DNA of 64,000 nt. Source: Pengzhenrongella sp031582905 (lineage in GTDB: Bacteria > Actinomycetota > Actinomycetes > Actinomycetales > Cellulomonadaceae). Where the stretch lies: positions 744,001-808,000 of the forward strand of contig NZ_CP133990.1 in the NCBI RefSeq assembly GCF_031582905.1. The letters are read 5' to 3'. The notes beneath the pieces are model-generated. The model saw nothing but the letters and a program-made list of their open reading frames with translations, was not told where the DNA came from and ran no database searches. Shown one piece after another: positions 57,575 through 64,000 of the stretch; within the stretch, counting starts at the first letter, position 1; every line of letters begins with the position of its first letter. The position numbers and the translations under genes are program-made.

Positions 57575-57613
57575 CCGGCCGACGCCGGGGCCACCTGCCC
57601 CGGCGTCGGTCGG
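57575..57613 (+). terminator. Intra-operon hairpin between binding protein and permease genes
   Basis: A 16-bp stem (arms CCGGCCGACGCCGGGG and CCCCGGCGTCGGTCGG, one G-U) with a seven-base loop, 30 bases before the permease ATG. There is no U-tract. In other sugar importers such structures stabilise the upstream message or partly end transcription, which would give more binding protein than permease. Confidence 0.7.
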
Positions 57614-57642
57614 CCCGCCGCCCCGCCGAGGAAGGGACCGAC

Positions 57643-58602
57643 ATGGCAATCCCCGCAGTCGCGGGCCGCACGTCGCGCGTGCGCAGCAAGAACACCGGCG
57701 TCCACCTGCCCTTCGGGGTGGGGCTCGCCTTCGTGCTGCCGGCCGCGGCGCTGTTCGGCGTGTTCATCCTGTACCCGATGGTGGCGGCGCTGAGCTACTC
57801 GTTCTTCGAGTGGACCGGGACCCGTCAGGGCGGCTTCTCCGGTTTCGGCAACTACGTCACGCTGCTGACCCAGGCGCCGTACGCGCACGACCTGCGCAAC
57901 GCCTTCCTGCACAACCTGCTGCTGTTCGGCGGCGCGGTGGTCTTCCAGAACACCCTGGGCCTGGCCATCGCGGCGCTGCTGCACCGGCGCAAGCGCACCA
58001 AGCGGCTGTTCCAGACCGTGTTCGCGCTGCCGTACCTCGTCAGCCCGATGGTCATCGGCTACCTGTGGTCGCTCATGCTGTCGCCGCTGTTCGGCCCGGT
58101 GAACGCGATCCTGCGCGGCGTCGGCCTCGAGTCGTTCGCGCTGCCGTGGCTCGGCGACCCGACGCTGGCGATCTGGGTCGTCGTCGGCGTCACGGCCTGG
58201 CAGTGGATCGGCTTCCCGATCCTGCTGTACGGGGCCGCGATGGGCGGCATCTCGCCGGAGATCGACGAGGCCGCCTCGCTCGACGGCGCCACGTCGTGGA
58301 AGAGGTTCCGGCACATCACCCTGCCGATGCTCACCCCGACGATCGGGATCATCACGGTGCTGACGTTCATCGGCGCGATGGAGTCGATGGCGATCCCGTT
58401 CGCGCTCGGCGGCTCCTCGGGCAGCCCGGCGCGGTCCACCGACGTGATGATGCTGCTCTTCTACCGCACGGCGTTCGAGGGCGGGAACGCCAACTCGATC
58501 GGCGTCTCCTCCGCGCTGGCGACCGTCCTGTTCCTCTTCATCTTCATCGTGTCCGTGGTGATCACCCGGGTGATGCGCCGGGCCGAGCGGAGGCTCTTCT
58601 GA
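57643..58602 (+). CDS. Carbohydrate ABC transporter permease 1 (MalF-like)
   Basis: 319 residues. Six transmembrane helices, starting LPFGVGLAFVLPAAALFGVFILYPMVAALSYSFFEWTG. The EAA loop that docks the ATPase is EIDEAASLDGATSWKRFRHITLPML near residue 205. ATG 57643 follows a GAGGAAGG ribosome site. Its stop overlaps the second permease start. Intact frame. Confidence 0.92.
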   Translation: MAIPAVAGRTSRVRSKNTGVHLPFGVGLAFVLPAAALFGVFILYPMVAALSYSFFEWTGTRQGGFSGFGNYVTLLTQAPYAHDLRNAFLHNLLLFGGAVVFQNTLGLAIAALLHRRKRTKRLFQTVFALPYLVSPMVIGYLWSLMLSPLFGPVNAILRGVGLESFALPWLGDPTLAIWVVVGVTAWQWIGFPILLYGAAMGGISPEIDEAASLDGATSWKRFRHITLPMLTPTIGIITVLTFIGAMESMAIPFALGGSSGSPARSTDVMMLLFYRTAFEGGNANSIGVSSALATVLFLFIFIVSVVITRVMRRAERRLF

Positions 58603-59531
58603 TGACCACCGTCCAGCACGTCCCCGCCGAGCTGCCACGCACGCACGCGTCCGGTGACGCCCGGGTCACCCCGCCCGGCCGGGGTGACCGGCGCCGCCGA
58701 CCCGTCCGCCAGGGCGGGCTGCTGAGCTCGGTGCTCACCAACGTCTTCCTGTGGGGCTACGCGCTCGTCGCCGTCGGCCCGCTCGTGCTCATGGTGAACA
58801 ACTCGCTGCGCTCGCAGCAGCAGATCGCCACCGAGCCGCTCGGCCTGGCCCTCGAGCCCACCGTGTCCAGCTACCAGGAGGCATGGCTCACCGCATCGTT
58901 CGAGACCTACTTCATCAACTCGGCCGTGGTGACGGTCGGCTCCGTCGCGCTCGGCACGGTGGTCTCGGTCCTGGCCGCGTACGCCTTCGCCCGCAGCCGC
59001 AGCCGGTTCTTCGCCGGCGCGGAGGCCGTGTTCCTGTCCGGGCTCATGCTGCCGGTGCACCTGGCGATCCTGCCGCTGTTCTACATGCTCGACGCGCTCG
59101 GGATGACCAGCAGCCGGCTCAGCCTGATCCTCGTGTACGCGGCGCTCGGCATCCCGTTCAGCACGTTCGTGCTGGCCGTGTTCTTCCGGCAGATGCCGAT
59201 CGAGCTGGAGGAGGCGGCGCGCCTGGACGGCGCCGGACCGTTCCAGACGTTCTGGCGCGTCCTGCTCCCGCTGGTCCGGCCGGCGCTGGCGACCGTCATC
59301 GTGTTCCGGTTCGTGCCGGTGTGGAACGACTTCTTCTACCCGCTGATCCTGCTGCGCGACCGCGACACCTACACCCTGCCGGTCGGCCTGACCCGGTTCT
59401 TCGGGGAGTACTCGACCGACTGGCCGCAGCTGTTCGCCGGGCTGACCATCGCGACGGTCCCGCTCGTGGTCATCTTCCTCATCGCCACCAAGCAGATCAT
59501 CAACGGGCTCACCGCCGGCATGAGCAAGTGA
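58602..59531 (+). CDS. Carbohydrate ABC transporter permease 2 (MalG-like)
   Basis: 309 residues. A basic N-terminal tail is followed by six helices (SSVLTNVFLWGYALVAVGPLVLMVNNSLRSQQQIATEPLG at the start). The EAA loop is PIELEEAARLDGAGPFQTFWRVLLPLVRPA. No ATPase gene is in the cluster; actinobacterial sugar importers of this type commonly share one MsiK-like ATPase encoded elsewhere. Intact frame. Confidence 0.92.
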   Translation: MTTVQHVPAELPRTHASGDARVTPPGRGDRRRRPVRQGGLLSSVLTNVFLWGYALVAVGPLVLMVNNSLRSQQQIATEPLGLALEPTVSSYQEAWLTASFETYFINSAVVTVGSVALGTVVSVLAAYAFARSRSRFFAGAEAVFLSGLMLPVHLAILPLFYMLDALGMTSSRLSLILVYAALGIPFSTFVLAVFFRQMPIELEEAARLDGAGPFQTFWRVLLPLVRPALATVIVFRFVPVWNDFFYPLILLRDRDTYTLPVGLTRFFGEYSTDWPQLFAGLTIATVPLVVIFLIATKQIINGLTAGMSK

Positions 59532-59541
59532 GCCGGGGCAC

Positions 59542-60495
59542 GTGAGTCACCCGGGCTCCGGGCTGCTGATCGCCGTCGACGTCGGCGGCAGCAGCAGCCG
59601 GTCGGTCGCCGTCGACGCCGCCGGGCGGCCGGTCGCGTCCGCGGTGGCGCCCGGTGCCCGCAAGACCGACGCGGGGATCGCGGGCGCCGTCGTCGACGCG
59701 GTCCGGCGCCTCGTGCCCGACGGCGTCGCGGCGCTCGGCGGTCCGGTCGTCGCCGTCGCGGTCGGGGCGACCGGCCTCGGGTCGCTGTCCACCGACCGGC
59801 CGTCCCTGGCCGCGACGCTGACGACGCTGACGGGGTGCGACCGCGTCGCGCTCGCCGCGGACGCGCTCACCGCGCACCTCGGGGCGCTGGACGGCGAGGC
59901 CGGTGCGGTGCTGGCGGTCGGGACCGGGGTGGTGGCGCTCGGCCGCGGCCGCGCCGGGCGGTGGCGGCGCGCGGACGGCTGGGGGCACCTCCTCGGCGAC
60001 CGCGGCGGCGCGGCGTGGCTCGGCGCCGAAGGGCTGCGGCGCGCGCTCGAGGCGTTCGACGGGCGGTCCGCGGACGGCGCCGCCCTGCTGGCCGAGGCGC
60101 GCGCCCTCCTGGGCGACCCCACCGGGTGGCCACGGCTGGTCCACGAGCGCGACGACCCGGCCACGCTGCTCGCCTCGGTCGCCGGCGTCGTGACCGGCCT
60201 GGCCGACGGCGGCGACGCGGCCGCGCGCGGCATCGTCGCGGAGGCCGGGCGGAGCCTCGCCCGTGCGGCCGGGGCGGTGCTGACCGACGACGTGCCGCCC
60301 GTCCTCGCGTGCGTGGGGGGCGTCAGCCGCGTCGCCGTCGTCGACGCCGCGCTCCGGCACGCCCTCGCCCGGGCCCGACCCGACGTCCGGGTCGTCGCCG
60401 CGGCGGGGGACCCGCTCGCCGGCAGCGTCGCGCTCGCGCGCAGCCTGACGACGGCGGACCGCCCCGGGCCGGTGGAGGGGCTGCTGTGGACGTGA
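59542..60495 (+). CDS. BadF/BadG-type sugar kinase (GlcNAc/MurNAc kinase-like)
   Basis: 317 residues from GTG 59542. The ASKHA fold is shown by LLIAVDVGGSSSRSVAVD (phosphate 1), VAVAVGATGLGS, AVLAVGTGVVALGRGRAGRWRRADGWGHLLGDRGGAAWLGAEGLR and VLACVGGVSRV. BadF-family members include the GlcNAc kinase NagK and the Clostridium MurNAc/GlcNAc kinase MurK. Lying after the importer and in one operon with murQ, it should phosphorylate imported MurNAc to the MurQ substrate, since no PTS permease is present. It overlaps the next gene. Confidence 0.85.
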   Translation: MSHPGSGLLIAVDVGGSSSRSVAVDAAGRPVASAVAPGARKTDAGIAGAVVDAVRRLVPDGVAALGGPVVAVAVGATGLGSLSTDRPSLAATLTTLTGCDRVALAADALTAHLGALDGEAGAVLAVGTGVVALGRGRAGRWRRADGWGHLLGDRGGAAWLGAEGLRRALEAFDGRSADGAALLAEARALLGDPTGWPRLVHERDDPATLLASVAGVVTGLADGGDAAARGIVAEAGRSLARAAGAVLTDDVPPVLACVGGVSRVAVVDAALRHALARARPDVRVVAAAGDPLAGSVALARSLTTADRPGPVEGLLWT

Positions 60496-61607
60496 CCACC
60501 GACGACCGGCTGGCCAGCGCCCTCGCCGGGACCGTGGACGGCGCCCGCCTGCGCGGGCTGCCCGGCACCGCCGTGTCGGTCGCCGTCCGCACCCCGTCCG
60601 GGGCGACGGTCCGGCTGCACCGGGGCACCACCGGGCGGGTCGAGCCGGGCGGAGAGCCGGACGACGTCACGGGCCAGACCCTGTGGGACCTCGCGTCGCT
60701 CACCAAGACGTACGTGGCCGTCGCGGCGCTCGCGCTGCACGAGGACGGCGTCGTCGACCTCGACGCGCCGGTCGCCGCGCTCGTCCCGGTCGGCGCCGGC
60801 CCCGGCGCGGCGTCCGTCACGCTGCGCCACCTGCTCACCCACACGGCCGGGCTCGCCGACTCCTCGGCCGCCTGGCGCACGGAACGCGACCCGGACCGGC
60901 TGCTCGCGACCGTGCTCGCCGGCCCGCTGACGGCCGCACCCGGCACCGCCCACACCTACTCCTGCCTGGGGTACATCGCCGTCGGGCGGGCGCTGGAGGT
61001 CGCGACGGGAGAGCCGCTCGACGCCCTCGTCACCCGCCGGGTGCTGCGACCGCTCGGCGCGGGGACCGCGCGGTACGGCCCGGTGCCCGCCCCGGCCGCG
61101 GTCGCCACCGAGGACCAGCCCGGCCGCGGCGTCGTCCGCGGTGCGGTGCACGACGAGCTCGCCCACGCGCTCGCGCGCCCGGTCGGCAACGCCGGCCTGT
61201 TCGGCACGGCCGACGACGTCCTCGCCCTCGGCGAGCTCGTCCTGGCGGACGGCGTCGGGCGCGCGGGGCGCGTGCTGACCGCGGCGTCCGTGCGTGTGCT
61301 GCGGGAGCCGGTCGCGGGTCTGCCGCCCGGGCACCCGCCCTACGGCCAGGCCGTCGGCTTCCGGGTGGCCGACGCCGCCTTCATGGGCGGCGTCCGGGGG
61401 ATCGGGCACACCGGCTTCACCGGGACGTCCCTCGTGGTCGACCCGGGCCGCGGCACCGTCGCCGTGCTGCTCACGAACCGCGTCCACCCCACGCGGGCGG
61501 GGACGGACGTCAACCCGCTGCGTCGTGCGGTGGCCGACGCCGTCGCCGCGCACGCGAGCGGTCGCGCTGCTGACCGCCCGGCCGGGGTGGCGCAGGCCCT
61601 CGGGTAG
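60486..61607 (+). CDS. Beta-lactamase-fold serine hydrolase
   Basis: 373 residues from GTG 60486, six bases after GGAGGGG (GTG 60492 is an alternative). Class C/penicillin-binding-protein fold: catalytic SxxK in LWDLASLTKTYVAVAALAL, the YxN region reads YSCLGY (Tyr-Ser-Cys), and HTGFTGTSLVVDPG near the end stands for the KTG box. No signal peptide, so it is probably cytoplasmic. Relatives hydrolyse D-amino peptides or esters. In this operon a D,D- or L,D-peptidase or esterase for muropeptides is plausible. Confidence 0.85.
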   Translation: MDVTTDDRLASALAGTVDGARLRGLPGTAVSVAVRTPSGATVRLHRGTTGRVEPGGEPDDVTGQTLWDLASLTKTYVAVAALALHEDGVVDLDAPVAALVPVGAGPGAASVTLRHLLTHTAGLADSSAAWRTERDPDRLLATVLAGPLTAAPGTAHTYSCLGYIAVGRALEVATGEPLDALVTRRVLRPLGAGTARYGPVPAPAAVATEDQPGRGVVRGAVHDELAHALARPVGNAGLFGTADDVLALGELVLADGVGRAGRVLTAASVRVLREPVAGLPPGHPPYGQAVGFRVADAAFMGGVRGIGHTGFTGTSLVVDPGRGTVAVLLTNRVHPTRAGTDVNPLRRAVADAVAAHASGRAADRPAGVAQALG

Positions 61608-61610
61608 CCT
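61605..61610 (+). promoter_or_regulatory. -10 element of prfB
   Basis: TAGCCT eight bases before GTG 61619; its TAG is the stop codon of the serine hydrolase gene. Confidence 0.5.
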
Positions 61611-61618
61611 GGACCGCC

Positions 61619-62742
61619 GTGGCAGCCACTGACTTCGCGGTCGAGATCCGCAACCTCCGCACGACCCTCGAGACGATCCGTGGCGTGAGCGACCCCGAGG
61701 CGCTGCGCGCCCGGATCACCGACCTGTCCGAGCAGGCGTCCAGCCCGAACCTGTGGGACGACCCCGACGCCGGGCAGAAGATCACCTCCGAGCTCTCCGC
61801 GGCGCAGTCCGAGCTGGACCGCGTGGAGAACCTCGGCGGGCGCATCGACGACCTCGAGACCCTGGTCGAGATGGCCACCGAGGACGGCGGCGACGCCGAC
61901 ACCCTCGCCGAGGCCGAGACCGAGCTCGCGACCATCCGCAAGGACCTCGGCGAGCTCGAGGTCCGCACCCTGCTGTCGGGGAGTACGACGCCCGCGAGGC
62001 CGTCGTCACGATCCGCTCCGGTGCAGGTGGCGTGGACGCCGCCGACTTCGCCGAGATGCTGCTGCGGATGTACCTGCGCTGGGCCGAGCGGCACGGCTAC
62101 CCGACCGCCGTCCTGGACACCTCCTACGCGGAGGAGGCCGGGCTGAAGTCGGCGACCTTCGAGGTCAAGGTGCCCTACGCGTTCGGCAACTTGTCGGTCG
62201 AGGCCGGCACGCACCGCCTCGTGCGGATCTCGCCGTTCGACAACCAGGGCCGCCGGCAGACGTCCTTCGCCGCGGTCGAGGTCATCCCGCTCATCGAGCA
62301 GACCGACTCGGTCGAGATCCCGGAGAGCGAGATCAAGGTCGACGTGTTCCGCTCGTCCGGCCCGGGTGGCCAGTCGGTCAACACGACCGACTCCGCCGTC
62401 CGCATGACCCACATCCCGACCGGGATCGTGGTGTCGATGCAGAACGAGAAGTCCCAGATCCAGAACCGCGCCGCCGCGCTGCGCGTGCTGCAGTCCCGCC
62501 TGCTGCTGCAGCGTCAGGCGGAAGAGAGCGCCGCGAAGAAGGCGATGGCCGGCGACGTCAAGGCGAGCTGGGGCGACCAGATGCGCTCCTACGTGCTGCA
62601 CCCGTACCAGATGGTCAAGGACCTGCGCACGGAGTACGAGGTCGGCAACACCTCAGCGGTGTTCGACGGCGAGATCGACGCGTTCATCGAGGCCGGCATC
62701 CGCTGGCGGATGAACCAGCAGCTGGCGGCGGAGGCATCCTGA
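61619..62742 (+). CDS. prfB: Peptide chain release factor 2 (frameshifted)
   Basis: GTG 61619. N-terminal helical domain FAVEIRNLRTTLETIRGVSDPEALRARITDLSEQASSPNLWDD. A missing G near 61978 splits LLSG from EYDAREAVVTIRSGAGGVDAADFAEMLLRMYLRWAERHGY. The stop-codon recognition loop is RISPFDNQGRR (SPF), and the catalytic GGQ is in SSGPGGQSVNTTDSAVRMTHIPTGI. Repaired ~374 residues, ends QQLAAEAS. RF2 ends translation at UGA and UAA. The break is at codon ~120, unlike the programmed frameshift at codon ~25 of many bacterial prfB genes. Confidence 0.95.
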
Positions 62743-62751
62743 ACCGGGACC

Positions 62752-62770
62752 GAGGGGACGTCCTCCCCTC
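62752..62770 (+). terminator. prfB terminator candidate
   Basis: GAGGGGA/TCCCCTC seven-bp stem with a five-base loop, nine bases after the prfB stop. Short but well placed. Confidence 0.5.
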
Positions 62771-62833
62771 CGCGCAGCCGGTGGGCCACCTGCGACGTGG
62801 CGTGTCCAGGGCCGAACGGGTGAGACGCCTGCC

Positions 62834-62839
62834 TAGGCT
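62834..62839 (+). promoter_or_regulatory. ftsE -10 element
   Basis: TAGGCT about 55 bases before GTG 62894, giving a ~48-base leader. Confidence 0.4.
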
Positions 62840-62893
62840 GGTCGGCGGTCAGCGCTCCGCCCCCTCCGTCCCCTCCTCCTGGCCACGGCAACC

Positions 62894-63582
62894 GTGATCC
62901 GCTTCGAGAACGTCAGCAAGGTCTACGAGCGCGGCGCGCGCCCGGCGCTCGACCGCGTGTCGCTCGAGGTCGGGCGGGGGAGTTCGTCTTCCTCGTCGGT
63001 GCGTCCGGCTCCGGGAAGTCGACGTTCCTGCGCCTGGTCATGCGCGAGGAGCGCCCGACGGCGGGCAAGGTCGTCGTCGCGGGCAAGGACCTGTCGACGA
63101 TGTCGACGTGGAAGGTGCCGCACCTGCGCCGGCAGATCGGCGTCGTCTTCCAGGACTTCCGGCTGCTGCCCAACAAGACGGTGTTCGAGAACGTGGCGTT
63201 CGCGCTGCAGGTCATCGGCCAGCCGCGCCACCACATCATGACCACGGTCCCGGACACCCTGGAGCTGGTCGGTCTGGGCGGCAAGGAGAAGCGACGCCCG
63301 CACGAGCTGTCCGGTGGTGAGCAGCAGCGCGTGGCGATCGCGCGCGCGTTCGTCAACCGGCCCTCGATCCTGCTCGCCGACGAGCCCACCGGGAACCTCG
63401 ACCCGACCACGTCCCTGGGCATCATGCGGCTGCTGGACCGGATCAACCGGACCGGCACGACCGTGGTGATGGCCACCCACGACGACGAGATCGTCGACCA
63501 GATGCGCAAGCGCGTGGTCGAGCTCACCCACGGGGAGATGGTCCGTGACCAGTCCCGCGGTGTGTACGGCTCGGCGCGCTGA
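62894..63582 (+). CDS. ftsE: Cell division ATP-binding protein FtsE (frameshifted)
   Basis: GTG 62894 starts VIRFENVSKVYERGARPALDRVSLEVGRG. A missing G near 62986 separates it from EFVFLVGASGSGKSTFLRLVMREERP (Walker A). The rest matches FtsE: VFQDFRLLPNKTVFENVAFALQVIG (Q-loop), PHELSGGEQQRVAIARAFVNRP (signature), ILLADEPTGNLDP (Walker B), and the ATHDDEIVDQMRKRVVELTHGEMVRDQ tail. Repaired ~229 residues. FtsEX is an ABC-type complex that couples ATP hydrolysis to activation of peptidoglycan hydrolases at the septum. Confidence 0.95.
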
Positions 63583-63594
63583 AGGGTTCCCCGC

Positions 63595-64000
63595 GTGAGA
63601 CTCCAGTTCATCCTGTCCGAGATCGGTATCGGCCTGCGCCGGAACCTGGCGATGTCGATCTCGGTCGTCCTCGTGACCTTCGTGTCGCTGACCTTCGTCG
63701 GGGCGGCGGCGCTGCTGCAGCAGCAGATCTCCCAGATGAAGGACGACTGGTACGACAAGGTCGAGGTGTCGGTCTTCCTGTGCGCGCAGGGCTCGGAGGC
63801 GCCGTCCTGCGCGTCGGGCGAGGTGACCGAGGAGCAGAAGGACGCGATCGAGGCCGAGCTGGAGTCCCCGGAGATCGAGCCGTACGTCCAGACGGTCTAC
63901 TTCGAGACCAAGGAGCAGGCGTACGAGTCATTCCAGGACACGATCGGCGACCAGTGGTGGGCCGCCGAGGTGACCGCGGCGGACATGCAGTCGTCCTACC
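63595..64000 (+). CDS. ftsX: Cell division protein FtsX (partial, N-terminal part)
   Basis: GTG 63595, 12 bases after ftsE. Visible: VRLQFILSEIGIGLRRNLAMSISVVLVTFVSLTFVGAAALLQQQISQMKDDWYDKVEVSVFLC, one transmembrane helix and the start of the extracellular loop that contacts a cell-wall hydrolase. About 135 residues before the window ends. The extracellular part has two Cys residues (FLCAQGSEAPSCASG), which occur in actinobacterial FtsX and could be disulfide-linked. Confidence 0.95.
   Translation, partial: MRLQFILSEIGIGLRRNLAMSISVVLVTFVSLTFVGAAALLQQQISQMKDDWYDKVEVSVFLCAQGSEAPSCASGEVTEEQKDAIEAELESPEIEPYVQTVYFETKEQAYESFQDTIGDQWWAAEVTAADMQSSY

Noticed and set aside
61960..61990. Programmed ribosomal frameshift in prfB
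   Set aside because: The known prfB frameshift lies near codon 25 at a UGA after a ribosome-site-like sequence. Here the break is at codon ~120, in a G-run, and resembles the other deletions of the window.

Overview
The window is chromosomal DNA of a very GC-rich actinobacterium. The gene order mtrA-mtrB-lpqB-comF-hpf-secA, the aroA-rsgA-hisN / sigR(sigH)-rsrA block, a multifunctional 2-oxoglutarate enzyme (Kgd), and prfB-ftsE-ftsX all point to Actinomycetes. Codon use, many GTG starts, the Rv3235/LysM pair and the tad genes suggest Micrococcales close to Cellulomonas. The genus is an inference from general resemblance. I see no rRNA, tRNA, insertion sequence, prophage or CRISPR array.

Layout. 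1-2337 (minus): DUF4350, DUF4129 and a multi-pass membrane protein. 2650-12871 (plus): the MtrAB two-component system with LpqB, a ComF-like phosphoribosyltransferase, the ribosome hibernation factor, a YcaQ-like winged-helix protein and SecA. 13032-18744: Rv3235/LysM genes (minus), a conserved protein, an excisionase-type HTH protein, SAF and CpaE-like proteins, and a DUF6912 protein. 18809-24530: hisN, rsgA, aroA, a DoxX protein with a histone-H1-like tail, the SigR/RsrA redox pair and the tiny ribosomal protein bL37. 24695-30547: a solitary PilT-like ATPase, an SGNH-fold protein that appears to lack its catalytic residues, and Kgd. 30750-37112: a response regulator/histidine kinase/ABC exporter operon and two CNNM-type membrane proteins. 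37333-39975: an M15 carboxypeptidase behind a structured leader, an aldose-1-epimerase, YidD and a DgkA-type kinase. 40093-45096: a tad (tight adherence) pilus cluster. 45246-49614: an FAD/Fe-S D-lactate-dehydrogenase-like protein and a ThrE exporter.

49617-61607 is the most interesting part. It is a divergently transcribed cluster that looks like a peptidoglycan salvage island. It encodes an exo-beta-N-acetylmuramidase (NamZ), an RpiR/MurR-type regulator, MurNAc-6-P etherase (MurQ), an ABC sugar importer without its ATPase, a BadF-type sugar kinase, a serine hydrolase, and three enzymes fit for D-amino-acid or N-acyl-D-amino-acid breakdown (D-threonine-aldolase-like, D-aminoacylase, RidA). 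A 17-bp perfect inverted repeat lies between the -35 and -10 of the murQ promoter and is a likely regulator site. The D-lactate-dehydrogenase-like gene 1.4 kb away could use the D-lactate that MurQ releases. 61619-64000 holds prfB, ftsE and the start of ftsX.

A caveat affects the whole annotation. At least two dozen conserved genes are broken by single missing bases, almost all in G or C runs, including essential genes (mtrB, prfB, ftsE, kgd). I read this as systematic homopolymer under-calling in the assembly, not gene decay. Such genes are given as one CDS spanning both frames, with the break position stated.
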